Positions 1-6,018 of a stretch of 13,630 nucleotides of DNA are shown here, in pieces (the stretch's first letter is position 1; the number at the start of each line of letters is the position of its first letter). The DNA is taken from contig JAGBFE010000177.1 of NCBI GenBank assembly GCA_018109965.1, positions 1 through 13,630 on the forward strand, read 5' to 3'. The stretch comes from Oscillospiraceae bacterium. Lineage in GTDB: Bacteria > Bacillota_A > Clostridia > Oscillospirales > Ruminococcaceae. The translations under genes were made by a program, and so were the position numbers. The notes beneath the pieces are model-generated. The model ran no database searches. It had not been told where the DNA came from and saw only the letters and a list, made by a program, of their open reading frames with translations.

Positions 1-914
1 ATATTATCTTCTGAGTACTCAATTTCTGAAGAATAAAGGCGTGCAAATTCAGCAATATCTTCAACAGACAGTGAACCGTTTTTGCTGTAATGCACAGCGC
101 ACAGACTGCGAATAATAAAGTAACTCTGCACCGAAAATGCAACACGTTCCCACAGTCTGTCATCATCAAGGCTGTCTGCAAGATGACGATAAATGAAATA
201 GCATAACAACTGTTCAAGAGCGTTTGACACTTTTTCAGTTTCAGGCACAATCAGCTGTGTTTCATCAGTATTTTTCAGCTGATGCAAAATCACAGTCCAT
301 TCATTATCCAATCTTTCCAGCGAAAGATAAATATCTGCCCATTCCGATAACGTTTTTTTCGGCATAACAACATCACAAAACTCCAGCACATTTTTTACTC
401 TGTTATCAACTGATAAAGTTCTGTCTGTTAGAAATTCAAAAATTTGTTCTCTTACATTAAGGAATTCCTCTTCTTCTGGATACAAATTTTCTTCTCCGTC
501 ATTTTCTATACAAAACAGCTTAATTTTTTCTTTTTGCGACAGTATAAGTAATACAGCGGCTTCACAGCACATACCTACACCGATTTCGGTACGGTCGGAG
601 TAAAAGTTGCGAAACCTTGGATGGTCGTCGCATATCTGGCAAAGTGCCCCATCTCCAAGCTGTGAAATAATATCACACAGTCCATTTTCATTTAAAAACG
701 GGCATCGTTCATCCTTGGAAAGGATAAAATGTGCGGTTTCATCTTCAAAAGCTATATTGCTTTTTAATCTTGCTCCAAGACATCCTTCAATGGTTTTATA
801 GAATTCAATAGTGTCATCATCAATATCAATTTCCCAGCCTATACAGCAACTGTGCTGACATTTGTCTGCTATACATACAAATTGTGTATAATAATCAGGT
901 GCATAAAGTTTCAT
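1..914 (-). CDS. fliB: FliB-family (flagellin lysine-N-methylase-like) Cys-rich protein, C-terminus off the window
   Basis: Reading the minus strand from an ATG at 914-912 gives 304 uninterrupted codons to the window edge, so the gene is 3'-truncated by the window. The protein begins MKLYAPDYYTQFVC. It carries a Cys cluster near the N-terminus (C14-x4-C19-x3-C23-C24, followed by IGWEID) and a second cluster, CPFLNENGLC at 71-80 then C92-x2-C95 before DDHPR. This layout is typical of the FliB flagellin lysine-N-methylase / YkgJ-like Cys-rich family, which binds Fe-S and is thought to methylate flagellin lysines. The rest is helical and poorly conserved. The start is supported by GGAGA (complement of 921-925) about 7 nt upstream. 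No flagellar gene is visible here, and such proteins also occur in non-motile Clostridia, so the substrate is uncertain. The family call is fairly safe; the function is inferred. Confidence 0.75.
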   Translation of the reverse strand, partial: MKLYAPDYYTQFVCIADKCQHSCCIGWEIDIDDDTIEFYKTIEGCLGARLKSNIAFEDETAHFILSKDERCPFLNENGLCDIISQLGDGALCQICDDHPRFRNFYSDRTEIGVGMCCEAAVLLILSQKEKIKLFCIENDGEENLYPEEEEFLNVREQIFEFLTDRTLSVDNRVKNVLEFCDVVMPKKTLSEWADIYLSLERLDNEWTVILHQLKNTDETQLIVPETEKVSNALEQLLCYFIYRHLADSLDDDRLWERVAFSVQSYFIIRSLCAVHYSKNGSLSVEDIAEFARLYSSEIEYSEDN

Positions 915-932
915 ATACAGTCTCCAAAAAAC

Positions 933-961
933 ATTATAAATTCATTTTACCATATAATGTC
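933..961 (-). promoter_or_regulatory. Probable promoter of the FliB-like gene
   Basis: On the minus strand a perfect TATAAT lies at 938-933, about 20 nt upstream of the start codon. The hexamer 17 nt further upstream (GACATT, 961-956) is a poor -35; TTGCGA at 966-961 is closer to consensus but spaced 21 nt. The -10 is credible and the -35 weak. It is back-to-back with the smpB promoter. Confidence 0.4.
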
Positions 962-978
962 GCAAAAAGACTATTCAA

Positions 979-1007
979 TTGACAAAAATAATAAAATATT
1001 ATATTAT
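979..1007 (+). promoter_or_regulatory. smpB promoter
   Basis: A consensus -35 TTGACA (979-984) is followed after exactly 17 nt by TATTAT (1002-1007). This is a strong sigma-A-type promoter with a short leader ending in the smpB ribosome-binding site GGGAGGTGG (1028-1036). Confidence 0.75.
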
Positions 1008-1043
1008 ATATTCTACAGCAAAATTCCGGGAGGTGGATAGAAT

Positions 1044-1493
1044 ATGTCAATAACTGTCAACAGACAGGCAAGGCACGAATATTTTGTGCTTGAAACATAT
1101 GAGTGCGGCATTGAATTGTTCGGTACCGAAATCAAATCTATCCGCAATGGCTCGGTAAACCTTAAAGAGTCCTGGGCTGATATCCAGAACGGCGAGGTTT
1201 TTGTGTACGGTATGCACATCAGCCCGTACGAAAAAGGCAACATTTTTAACCGTGACCCTTTCCGTGTGCGCAAGCTTTTGCTGCACAAAAAGGAAATCAA
1301 CAAGCTTTTGGGCAAAATCAAACAGGATGGTCTGACTTTGATTCCACTGTCTTTGTATTACAAAGGGCAGCGTGTTAAGCTTGAACTTGGACTTTGCAAA
1401 GGTAAAAAGCTGTACGATAAGCGCGAGGATATTGCAAAACGCGATGCAAAACGCAATATGGACCGCGCAATGAAGGATTTTAACAGAAGATAA
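1044..1493 (+). CDS. smpB: SsrA-binding protein SmpB
   Basis: The 149-residue product is the usual length for SmpB, the small OB-fold protein that binds the tRNA-like domain of tmRNA and delivers it to stalled ribosomes for trans-translation. Family hallmarks are visible: [20 protein letters not shown] near the N-terminus, [20 protein letters not shown] (about 27-46), [28 protein letters not shown] (about 58-85), the basic [10 protein letters not shown] segment and a Lys/Arg-rich C-terminal tail ([18 protein letters not shown]) that probes the empty mRNA channel. The start at 1044 has a strong GGGAGGTGG 7 nt upstream. Its partner RNA ssrA begins 46 nt after the stop, a common arrangement. rnr, secG or eno, often upstream of smpB, are absent; smpB has its own promoter here. 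Confidence 0.97.
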   Translation: MSITVNRQARHEYFVLETYECGIELFGTEIKSIRNGSVNLKESWADIQNGEVFVYGMHISPYEKGNIFNRDPFRVRKLLLHKKEINKLLGKIKQDGLTLIPLSLYYKGQRVKLELGLCKGKKLYDKREDIAKRDAKRNMDRAMKDFNRR

Positions 1494-1539
1494 TCCGCTA
1501 TAAATTCCGCAAAAATGTATTCCCTTACATTTCACATAT

Positions 1540-1888
1540 GGGGGTGTACTTCTGGTTTCGACAGGGAGTTTGCAGTGGGAGCAGCAAGTAGTGGTGGGAT
1601 AGCACTTAAATCATCTCAAAAAAATAAACGCTAATCGTAACGAATTAGTAGCTGCTTAATTAAAGCAGCCGTCTTGCCCGGTTTTCTATCGGTCGGGGTC
1701 AAGGCGTCACGCAGATAGAGCCCGTGAACGAGCTTAAGCTTTGCGGCTTGTCACGCATTTATGAAGCTACCGATTATCCGGCCTGTTTGTCGGCTTGGGT
1801 ATGAGGGAATGTTGTAGATAAACTAAACTTGTAGATACTGCCATGAATTACTTTTTGGACACGGGTTCGACCCCCGTCACCTCCACCA
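1540..1888 (+). ncRNA. ssrA: tmRNA (transfer-messenger RNA)
   Basis: This is a complete one-piece tmRNA. The acceptor stem pairs GGGGGTG (1540-1546) with CACCTCC (1878-1884), followed by discriminator A and an encoded CCA (1886-1888). The 5' end continues with the conserved TTCTGGTTTCGACAGGG, and the 3' end has the T-arm ACGGGTTCGACCCCCGT (1861-1877). The mRNA-like part has resume codon GCT at 1630 and stop TAA at 1657-1659. Helix 5 forms directly over the tag end (GCTGCTT / AAGCAGC around 1651-1669). The intervening part holds the pseudoknot region. Together with SmpB it rescues stalled ribosomes and marks the incomplete protein for proteolysis. Confidence 0.97.
1630..1659 (+). other. tmRNA proteolysis-tag reading frame
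   Basis: Codons GCT AAT CGT AAC GAA TTA GTA GCT GCT TAA encode ANRNELVAA. Together with the alanine carried by the tmRNA, the added tag would be A-ANRNELVAA. The -VAA end is a small variation on the usual -LAA; both fit ClpXP-type recognition. The frame was chosen because it ends in Ala-Ala-stop at helix 5 and opens with Ala, as in other bacteria. Confidence 0.85.
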
Positions 1889-1891
1889 TTT

Positions 1892-1944
1892 AAAAGCCTT
1901 GAAAACTGGCTGTTTTAGCCACTTTCCAGGGCTTTTATTTTTTT
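1892..1944 (+). terminator. Intrinsic terminator of ssrA
   Basis: The left arm AAAAGCCTTGAAAACTGGCT (1892-1911) pairs, with a few mismatches and G-U pairs, with the right arm AGCCACTTTCCAGGGCTTTT (1917-1936). The loop is GTTTT, and the T-rich run TTTTATTTTTTT ends at 1944. It begins 4 nt after the tmRNA CCA end. Confidence 0.85.
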
Positions 1945-1955
1945 ATAATATGTAA

Positions 1956-1978
1956 TTGACCACACTTTTGACCACACT
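1956..1978 (+). repeat. Tandem 11-bp repeat downstream of ssrA
   Basis: TTGACCACACT occurs twice, at 1956-1966 and 1968-1978, with one T between. It lies between the ssrA terminator and the next hairpin. It has no obvious coding or promoter role; no good -10 follows at the right distance. Possible origins are given in the findings. Confidence 0.7.
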
Positions 1979-1983
1979 ATAGA

Positions 1984-2024
1984 ACAACAGCCCCGAGGAT
2001 TAGTCCCCGGGGCTGTTGTTTTAT
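1984..2024 (+). terminator. Strong hairpin terminator between ssrA and the MATE gene, probably bidirectional
   Basis: AACAACAGCCCCGAGGA (1984-2000) pairs with TCCCCGGGGCTGTTGTT (2004-2020, one mismatch) around a 3-nt loop, followed by TTTTATT on the plus strand. On the minus strand the stem is followed by the weaker TTGTTCTATA. Because the MATE gene ends at 2053 reading toward this site, the hairpin most likely ends that transcript as well as any read-through from ssrA. Confidence 0.75.
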
Positions 2025-2052
2025 TCGTTCAAATATTTTTATGTTTTGATAT

Positions 2053-3399
2053 TTATATGCTATTTATTCGCTGTTTTTTATTTATATATCTGTAAAACAC
2101 AAGACACAGCAAAATCTGCACAAATGTTGAAGACGGTGTTGCCAGACCGATGTGGAACAAAGTTGCAGATGGTATGCGGCTTATAAGCAGCACAACAGGC
2201 ACTCTGACCGCCAGTGCACCGACAAGGCCCTGTATCATAACAAACAAAGTGTTACCACAACCATTGTAGTAACCTACAAAACAAAACATAAATGATGTGA
2301 AGAAGGTATCCACTGCATATGCTTTTAGATACTGATGCGCCTGATATATAACATCAGGTTCTTTGGTAAAAATCATAGCCAGAAGGTCCCCTCTGACAAA
2401 TGTAAATGTACCGATAAAAAGTGCAACACAGAAAGAAGAAAGTATGCCGTATTTAAGTGCTGATTTTGCTCTTGAAAGTTCACCTGCACCAATATTCTGT
2501 GCAACAAAAGCTGACATTGACTGCGAAAAGGCTGACGGAACCAGCATAATAAAAGCACATACTTTTTCGGCAACGCCAACGCCTGCAGACGCAACCACAT
2601 CTATACCGTTTACCACTGTCTGTATAACTACAAATGATATACCTACCAGAAATTCCTGCAATGCAATCGGTGCCCCAAGTTTAAACTGTTTTGCAATATA
2701 GTGCATATCAAAACGGATAAATTCTTTGCGAAATTCAAACGGCAGTTGTTTTTTTACAACAACCGCAACGGAACATATTACACTTACTGCCTGCGCCATA
2801 ATAGTGGCTATAGCAGCACCTGCCGCACCAAGGCCAAAACAGGCAACAAAAATCAGGTCTCCCACAATGTTTACCACACAGGCGATGCTGACTGTAACAA
2901 GAGGTGTTTTTGCATCCCCTATACCGCGGAATACTGCACCGACAAGATTGTACATTGTAACAAAAATCATACCGATACCGCAAATTCTTATATACTGTGC
3001 TGTCTGTGTGTACGCTTCCTGCGGTGTATGAAGCAGTTCTGTCAGAAAGTTTGTGAACACAACCATAATAACAGTTGCAATAGCTGCCATCACCGCAAAC
3101 ATTGCAACTGCAGCACCTATCGCCTTGCCTGCTGCTTCTCTCTGCTGCATACCAATTTTTCTGCCTACATAAACGGTAACCCCCATAGCAAGACCAACAA
3201 TAACCATAGTTATTGTCTGTACTACAAGGCTGCCTGTTGCAACCCCCGAAATATCTGCAGTAGTTGCAAACTGACCTACAATAAGAAGATCCACACCGCC
3301 ATACAGTGACTGCAGAAACATTGCTGCAAACACCGGTACCGCAAATTTTATGAGTGTTGTAAACACATTGCCTTTTGTTAATGAAAGGTTGTTATCCAT
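2053..3399 (-). CDS. MATE-family multidrug/toxic-compound efflux transporter
   Basis: The product is 448 residues, a normal MATE length, starting MDNNLSLTKGNVFTTLIKFA. MATE proteins are inner-membrane antiporters that export drugs, metabolites or cationic compounds using a Na+ or H+ gradient. About a dozen hydrophobic segments are visible in two similar halves. Typical MATE/NorM/MepA signatures include AVPVFAAMFLQSLYGGVDLLIVGQF (helix 1), AVFRGIGDAKTPL after the first half, and FSQSMSAFVAQNIGAGE opening the second half. A longer reading frame extends upstream, but the start at 3399 is preferred because a GGGGGG run (complement 3404-3409) lies just before it. The gene is single, with its own promoter and a structured leader. 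The substrate cannot be read from sequence; if the leader is a riboswitch, its ligand would be the best clue. Confidence 0.92.
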   Translation of the reverse strand: MDNNLSLTKGNVFTTLIKFAVPVFAAMFLQSLYGGVDLLIVGQFATTADISGVATGSLVVQTITMVIVGLAMGVTVYVGRKIGMQQREAAGKAIGAAVAMFAVMAAIATVIMVVFTNFLTELLHTPQEAYTQTAQYIRICGIGMIFVTMYNLVGAVFRGIGDAKTPLVTVSIACVVNIVGDLIFVACFGLGAAGAAIATIMAQAVSVICSVAVVVKKQLPFEFRKEFIRFDMHYIAKQFKLGAPIALQEFLVGISFVVIQTVVNGIDVVASAGVGVAEKVCAFIMLVPSAFSQSMSAFVAQNIGAGELSRAKSALKYGILSSFCVALFIGTFTFVRGDLLAMIFTKEPDVIYQAHQYLKAYAVDTFFTSFMFCFVGYYNGCGNTLFVMIQGLVGALAVRVPVVLLISRIPSATLFHIGLATPSSTFVQILLCLVFYRYINKKQRINSI

Positions 3400-3415
3400 A
3401 TTTCCCCCCAAATAA

Positions 3416-3500
3416 AAAAACCGGTAAAGCAAACAGATGTTTCAATCTGCAGCCTTATCCAGCTTGACATTTCCCGCGAATGTTTTGCCCTCCGAGCTAT
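3416..3500 (-). promoter_or_regulatory. Structured leader of the MATE gene with terminator hairpin; candidate riboswitch or attenuator
   Basis: Read on the minus strand, the leader starts near 3501. It contains hairpin ACATT/AATGT, the linker CAAGCTGGATAAGGCTG, and a hairpin CAGAT/ATCTG with loop TGAAAC. The last hairpin extends outward through AAG/CTT and CTGG/CCGG and ends in seven T (terminator; T-run at complement of 3414-3420), about 15 nt before the start codon. The 5' segment TCGGAGGGCAAAAC can instead pair with GTTTGCTTTACCGG, the 3' arm of that terminator, so two mutually exclusive folds are possible. I could not match it to a named riboswitch class. Confidence 0.6.
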
Positions 3501-3507
3501 CAAAATA

Positions 3508-3536
3508 ATTATATCACAATACAAATTTAAAGACAA
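3508..3536 (-). promoter_or_regulatory. Promoter of the MATE gene
   Basis: On the minus strand TTGTCT (complement of 3531-3536) and a perfect TATAAT (complement of 3508-3513) are separated by exactly 17 nt. Transcription would start near 3501, giving a leader of about 100 nt. Confidence 0.75.
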
Positions 3537-3595
3537 CCACCTTTGGTTTATACGTCATTCATTTTTCAGCTTTGATTATTACCATCATTATTTCC

Positions 3596-3624
3596 TTGAT
3601 GAATAAATAACTTTGATGTATATT
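3596..3624 (+). promoter_or_regulatory. Promoter of the deacetylase-like gene
   Basis: TTGATG (3596-3601) and TATATT (3619-3624) are spaced 17 nt on the plus strand. The -10 lies inside a tandem repeat of TTTGATGTATA (3612-3622 and 3623-3633). The predicted start near 3631 leaves a leader of about 70 nt. Confidence 0.55.
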
Positions 3625-3654
3625 TGATGTATAAAAAACATATGATAAAAGACA

Positions 3655-3683
3655 GTATATTTCAGTTATCGACTGAAATATAC
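3655..3683. repeat. Perfect 12-bp inverted repeat in the leader of the deacetylase-like gene
   Basis: The left arm GTATATTTCAGT (3655-3666) and right arm ACTGAAATATAC (3672-3683) are exact reverse complements around TATCG. It lies between the promoter and the ribosome-binding site, ending about 10 nt before GAGGG. It could be a repressor operator or an RNA hairpin. There is no T-run, so it is not a terminator. Confidence 0.75.
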
Positions 3684-3701
3684 ACTTCAAAAGAGGGTTC
3701 A

Positions 3702-4517
3702 ATGATAAAACGACTTTATCCTTATGGCAAGAAAAAAGCATTCAACATTACATATGATGACGGGGTATATCAGGATATCCGTTTTGTTGAGCTTTTAAAC
3801 AAATACAATATAAAAGGCACATTCAATCTTAATTCCGAACTGATGTATCAGCAGTTTGAATGGATACACGAAAACGGAATGGTTATAAAACGTCTGCCTG
3901 CTGAAACCGTTGTCGATTTATATAAAAATCACGAGGTTGCAAGCCATACACTGACACATCCGTATATGCACAATATGTCAGAAAGCGAAGTAATGCAGCA
4001 GATGCAGCAGGACAAGGAGAATCTTGAACAGCTTTTTGACAGAAAAATCTGCGGATTTGCAGTACCATTTGATTTTTACAGCAATGTGATTGCAGACTGT
4101 GCACAAAAGTGCGGTTTTGAATATGCAAGATGCTCGGAAGAAATTTTTTCATATACTCCGCCCGAAAATTATTATTGGTGGGCTGCAGGTGTTTTTCATC
4201 TGAATCCGCAGTTTGAACAGTTCGTAAATAATTTTTTTGAAAGCGAAGAAGAACTTGCACTGTGTCAGATTGTGGGACATTCCTACGACCTTGATGCTGA
4301 AAACATGTGGGAAACAATGGAAAATCTTTTGAAACGGATATCAGAAAACAGCGATATCATTTCAATGACCAATATTGATATTGTAAGGTATCTTAAAGCT
4401 ATGAGAAGTGCGGTTATAACTGAAAATTTTGTTGAAAACAACACAGATACAGAATTATGGTTTGAAGTAAACAGCAATATTGTTGCAGTAAAACCATATA
4501 CTGTTTTTAGCATATAA
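3702..4517 (+). CDS. Polysaccharide deacetylase-like (CE4/NodB fold) hydrolase, cytoplasmic
   Basis: The product is 271 residues. CE4 enzymes remove acetyl groups from sugars or, in some branches, other N-acyl groups, using a metal held by Asp-His-His. The CE4 motif 1 appears as TYDDG (17-21, Asp20), and motif 2 as SHTLTH (His82, His86). AVPFDFY (about 124-130) occupies the motif 3 position, and GHSYDLD (about 189-195) the late motif. There is no signal peptide or membrane segment, unlike secreted peptidoglycan or chitin deacetylases, so it probably acts inside the cell. The last 40 or so residues look like a small beta appendage (ELWFEVNSNIVAVKPYTVF). The start at 3702 is chosen for GAGGG at 3693-3697; an in-frame upstream start at 3624 would put the inverted repeat inside the coding region and has no good ribosome-binding site. 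Substrate unknown. Confidence 0.8.
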   Translation: MIKRLYPYGKKKAFNITYDDGVYQDIRFVELLNKYNIKGTFNLNSELMYQQFEWIHENGMVIKRLPAETVVDLYKNHEVASHTLTHPYMHNMSESEVMQQMQQDKENLEQLFDRKICGFAVPFDFYSNVIADCAQKCGFEYARCSEEIFSYTPPENYYWWAAGVFHLNPQFEQFVNNFFESEEELALCQIVGHSYDLDAENMWETMENLLKRISENSDIISMTNIDIVRYLKAMRSAVITENFVENNTDTELWFEVNSNIVAVKPYTVFSI

Positions 4518-4537
4518 TTATGTAAAGCTAAACACGC

Positions 4538-4570
4538 AAAAAAGGCACGCCGGAAAGCGTGCCTTTAGTT
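4538..4570. terminator. Bidirectional terminator between the deacetylase-like gene and the dehydrogenase operon
   Basis: AAAGGCACGC (4541-4550) and GCGTGCCTTT (4557-4566) form a perfect 10-bp stem with loop CGGAAA. On the minus strand it is followed by six T (complement of 4538-4543), a good terminator for the convergent operon ending at 4586. On the plus strand it is followed by TTTAGTTTTG, a weaker one for the gene ending at 4517. Confidence 0.88.
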
Positions 4571-4585
4571 TTGTTGGTATACAGA

Positions 4586-5731
4586 TTAAACAACTGATGG
4601 TTCGAGAAGAAGTTCGCCTGTTTTGTAACGTTCCTGGCTGAACATCTTGATATCCATAGTGTCGCTCTGACCTGTGATGTGGTTGGCAACAAGAATAGCA
4701 ACTCTTGGAGCAACCATGAAGCCGTGACCGGAGAAGCCACATACGGAGTAGAAGCCTTTTGCTTCTTTTGCTTCGTCGATAACAGGGTTGCGGTCAGGTG
4801 AAAGGTCGTACTGACCTGCCCACTGACGAACAACTTTGAGTTTGCGGAGAATTGGAAGTGCTTCACACATAACAGCACAGTTCTGTTCAAGGAACTGCCA
4901 GCTGGATTTGAAGTTGAAGCTTGGTTCTTCTCTTGGACCGATACCCATTACAAAGCTGCCGTGTGGTGTCTGCTGTACATAGTAACCGCGGTGGAAGGAC
5001 ATAACCATACAGTCAATCAGTGGAGCAACAGGTTCTGTTACAAGAGCCTGATGACGTTCTGATGTAACAGGGATATCTTCGCCAACCATTGCAGCCAGCA
5101 TTGGAGCGTAAACATTTGCACAGTTGATAACTTTTTTAGCTTCAAAGTAGCCTTTTGTTGTTTCAACGCCTGCAATGTTGCCGCCTACTGTACGGAAACC
5201 TGTAACTTCTGTGTAAGTAAGGAATTCAACTCCCATACGTTTTGCACCCTGTGCATAAGCCTGTGTGCAGTGGAATGGGTCTGCGTGACCGTCTTTCTGG
5301 TTGAATGTTGCACCGAACATACCTTCTGTGTTGAGGTATGGAACGATTTCTTTAGCTTCTTTAAGGTCAACAGCACGGGATTCGATACCCAGTTTGTGCT
5401 GAACTTCCAGGTTTTTCTGGAACTGTGCCCATTCTTTTTCTGTGTAAGCTACAAGGAGGTAGCCGCCCTGATGGAGACCTACGCTGTGGTTGTAGCCTGT
5501 GTATTCTTCGAGGTTTTCGAAGATATGTGTACTTTCAAGAGCAATGCGGGCATTGAGTTCAGAACCCCACTGCTGACGGATACCTGCACCGCAACGGCCT
5601 GTTGCGCCTGAAGAAAGGTAACCTTTTTCCACAACCAATACATCTGTAACGCCGCGTTTTGCAAGTTCAAAAGCAATTGAACAGCCAACGATACCGCCGC
5701 CTACGATGATAACTTCATAGCCTTTTTTCAT
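4586..5731 (-). CDS. DAO-family FAD-dependent amino-acid/amine dehydrogenase, catalytic (beta) subunit
   Basis: The 381-residue product belongs to the D-amino-acid oxidase/sarcosine oxidase beta/HcnC/L-proline dehydrogenase beta group. These flavoproteins oxidise a C-N bond of an amino acid or amine to the imine and pass electrons to partner subunits. The FAD-binding Rossmann motif VGGGIVGCS is at about 10-18, then SSGATGRCGAGIRQQWG (about 41-57), where sarcosine-oxidase-type proteins contact the flavin. The C-terminus has DRNPVID and GFSGHGFMVAP, the family's closing FAD/substrate motif. No signal peptide. It is the last gene of the operon; its ATG overlaps the previous stop (TAATG), with AAGGAGG upstream, so translation is coupled. 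Neighbours match the partners of multi-subunit dehydrogenases. The substrate (D- or L-amino acid, proline, N-methyl amino acid, amine) cannot be decided from sequence. Confidence 0.88.
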   Translation of the reverse strand: MKKGYEVIIVGGGIVGCSIAFELAKRGVTDVLVVEKGYLSSGATGRCGAGIRQQWGSELNARIALESTHIFENLEEYTGYNHSVGLHQGGYLLVAYTEKEWAQFQKNLEVQHKLGIESRAVDLKEAKEIVPYLNTEGMFGATFNQKDGHADPFHCTQAYAQGAKRMGVEFLTYTEVTGFRTVGGNIAGVETTKGYFEAKKVINCANVYAPMLAAMVGEDIPVTSERHQALVTEPVAPLIDCMVMSFHRGYYVQQTPHGSFVMGIGPREEPSFNFKSSWQFLEQNCAVMCEALPILRKLKVVRQWAGQYDLSPDRNPVIDEAKEAKGFYSVCGFSGHGFMVAPRVAILVANHITGQSDTMDIKMFSQERYKTGELLLEPSVV

Positions 5732-6018
5732 TATTTGTTGCCTCCTTCCGCATAAGCGTCAGCCAGTGCACCCATGCTGATAGGTTTTACCGGTGGACGG
5801 AATGTTGTCATGAGGACTTCTTCCATTGGAACACCATAATAGTTGGAAAGTTCCTGTGCAATGAGCATACGGCATGTACGGCCCTGACATGGACCCATGC
5901 CTGCACGTGTAACACGTTTGATTTCATCTATTGTGCAATAGCCGTCTTCGATGCATTTGAGAATTGTTTCTCTTGTCAGATCTTCGCAACGGCAAAGGAG
6001 AGTATTGTTATTGTCCAT
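5731..6018 (-). CDS. BFD-like [2Fe-2S] protein, gamma-type subunit of the dehydrogenase
   Basis: The 95-residue product has the bacterioferritin-associated-ferredoxin-like (Fer2_BFD) pattern LCRCEDLTRETI with C9-x-C11, then KRVTRAGMGPCQGRTC with C44-x4-C49, ligating one [2Fe-2S] cluster. The tail TFRPPVKPISMGALAD is the segment that follows this domain in sarcosine oxidase alpha/HcnB/OoxA proteins, where the domain is fused to the FAD subunit. Here it is a stand-alone gene, as in the four-subunit dye-linked L-proline dehydrogenases of Thermococcales. It overlaps the upstream gene by 11 nt and starts behind AGGAGG 8 nt upstream. The likely role is electron relay between the two flavoprotein subunits. 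Confidence 0.88.
   Translation of the reverse strand: MDNNNTLLCRCEDLTRETILKCIEDGYCTIDEIKRVTRAGMGPCQGRTCRMLIAQELSNYYGVPMEEVLMTTFRPPVKPISMGALADAYAEGGNK

Noticed and set aside
852..1040. Small plus-strand frame ahead of smpB
   Set aside because: It overlaps the FliB-like gene start, the smpB promoter and ribosome-binding site; the peptide is Ile/Lys/Tyr-rich from AT-rich intergenic DNA.
1513..1532. AAATGTA/TACATTT inverted repeat between smpB and ssrA
   Set aside because: Only 7 bp, AT-rich, with no T-run and no clear promoter fit; ssrA may be transcribed from smpB or from a weak promoter I cannot place with confidence.
1889..2052. Integrase or insertion element next to ssrA
   Set aside because: No recombinase coding sequence, no duplicated ssrA 3' end and no terminal inverted repeats are visible; only the tandem 11-bp repeat remains.
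2701..3309. Plus-strand frame of about 200 codons opposite the MATE gene
   Set aside because: Cys/His/Asn/Thr-rich translation of the reverse of a membrane protein gene, without motif or ribosome-binding site.
3410..3500. TPP or c-di-GMP-I riboswitch in the MATE leader
   Set aside because: GCTGGATAA and GGGCAAA resemble parts of those aptamers, but the TPP hallmark CTGAGA and the c-di-GMP-I element GACGCAAAGC are missing. It was kept as an unclassified structured leader instead.
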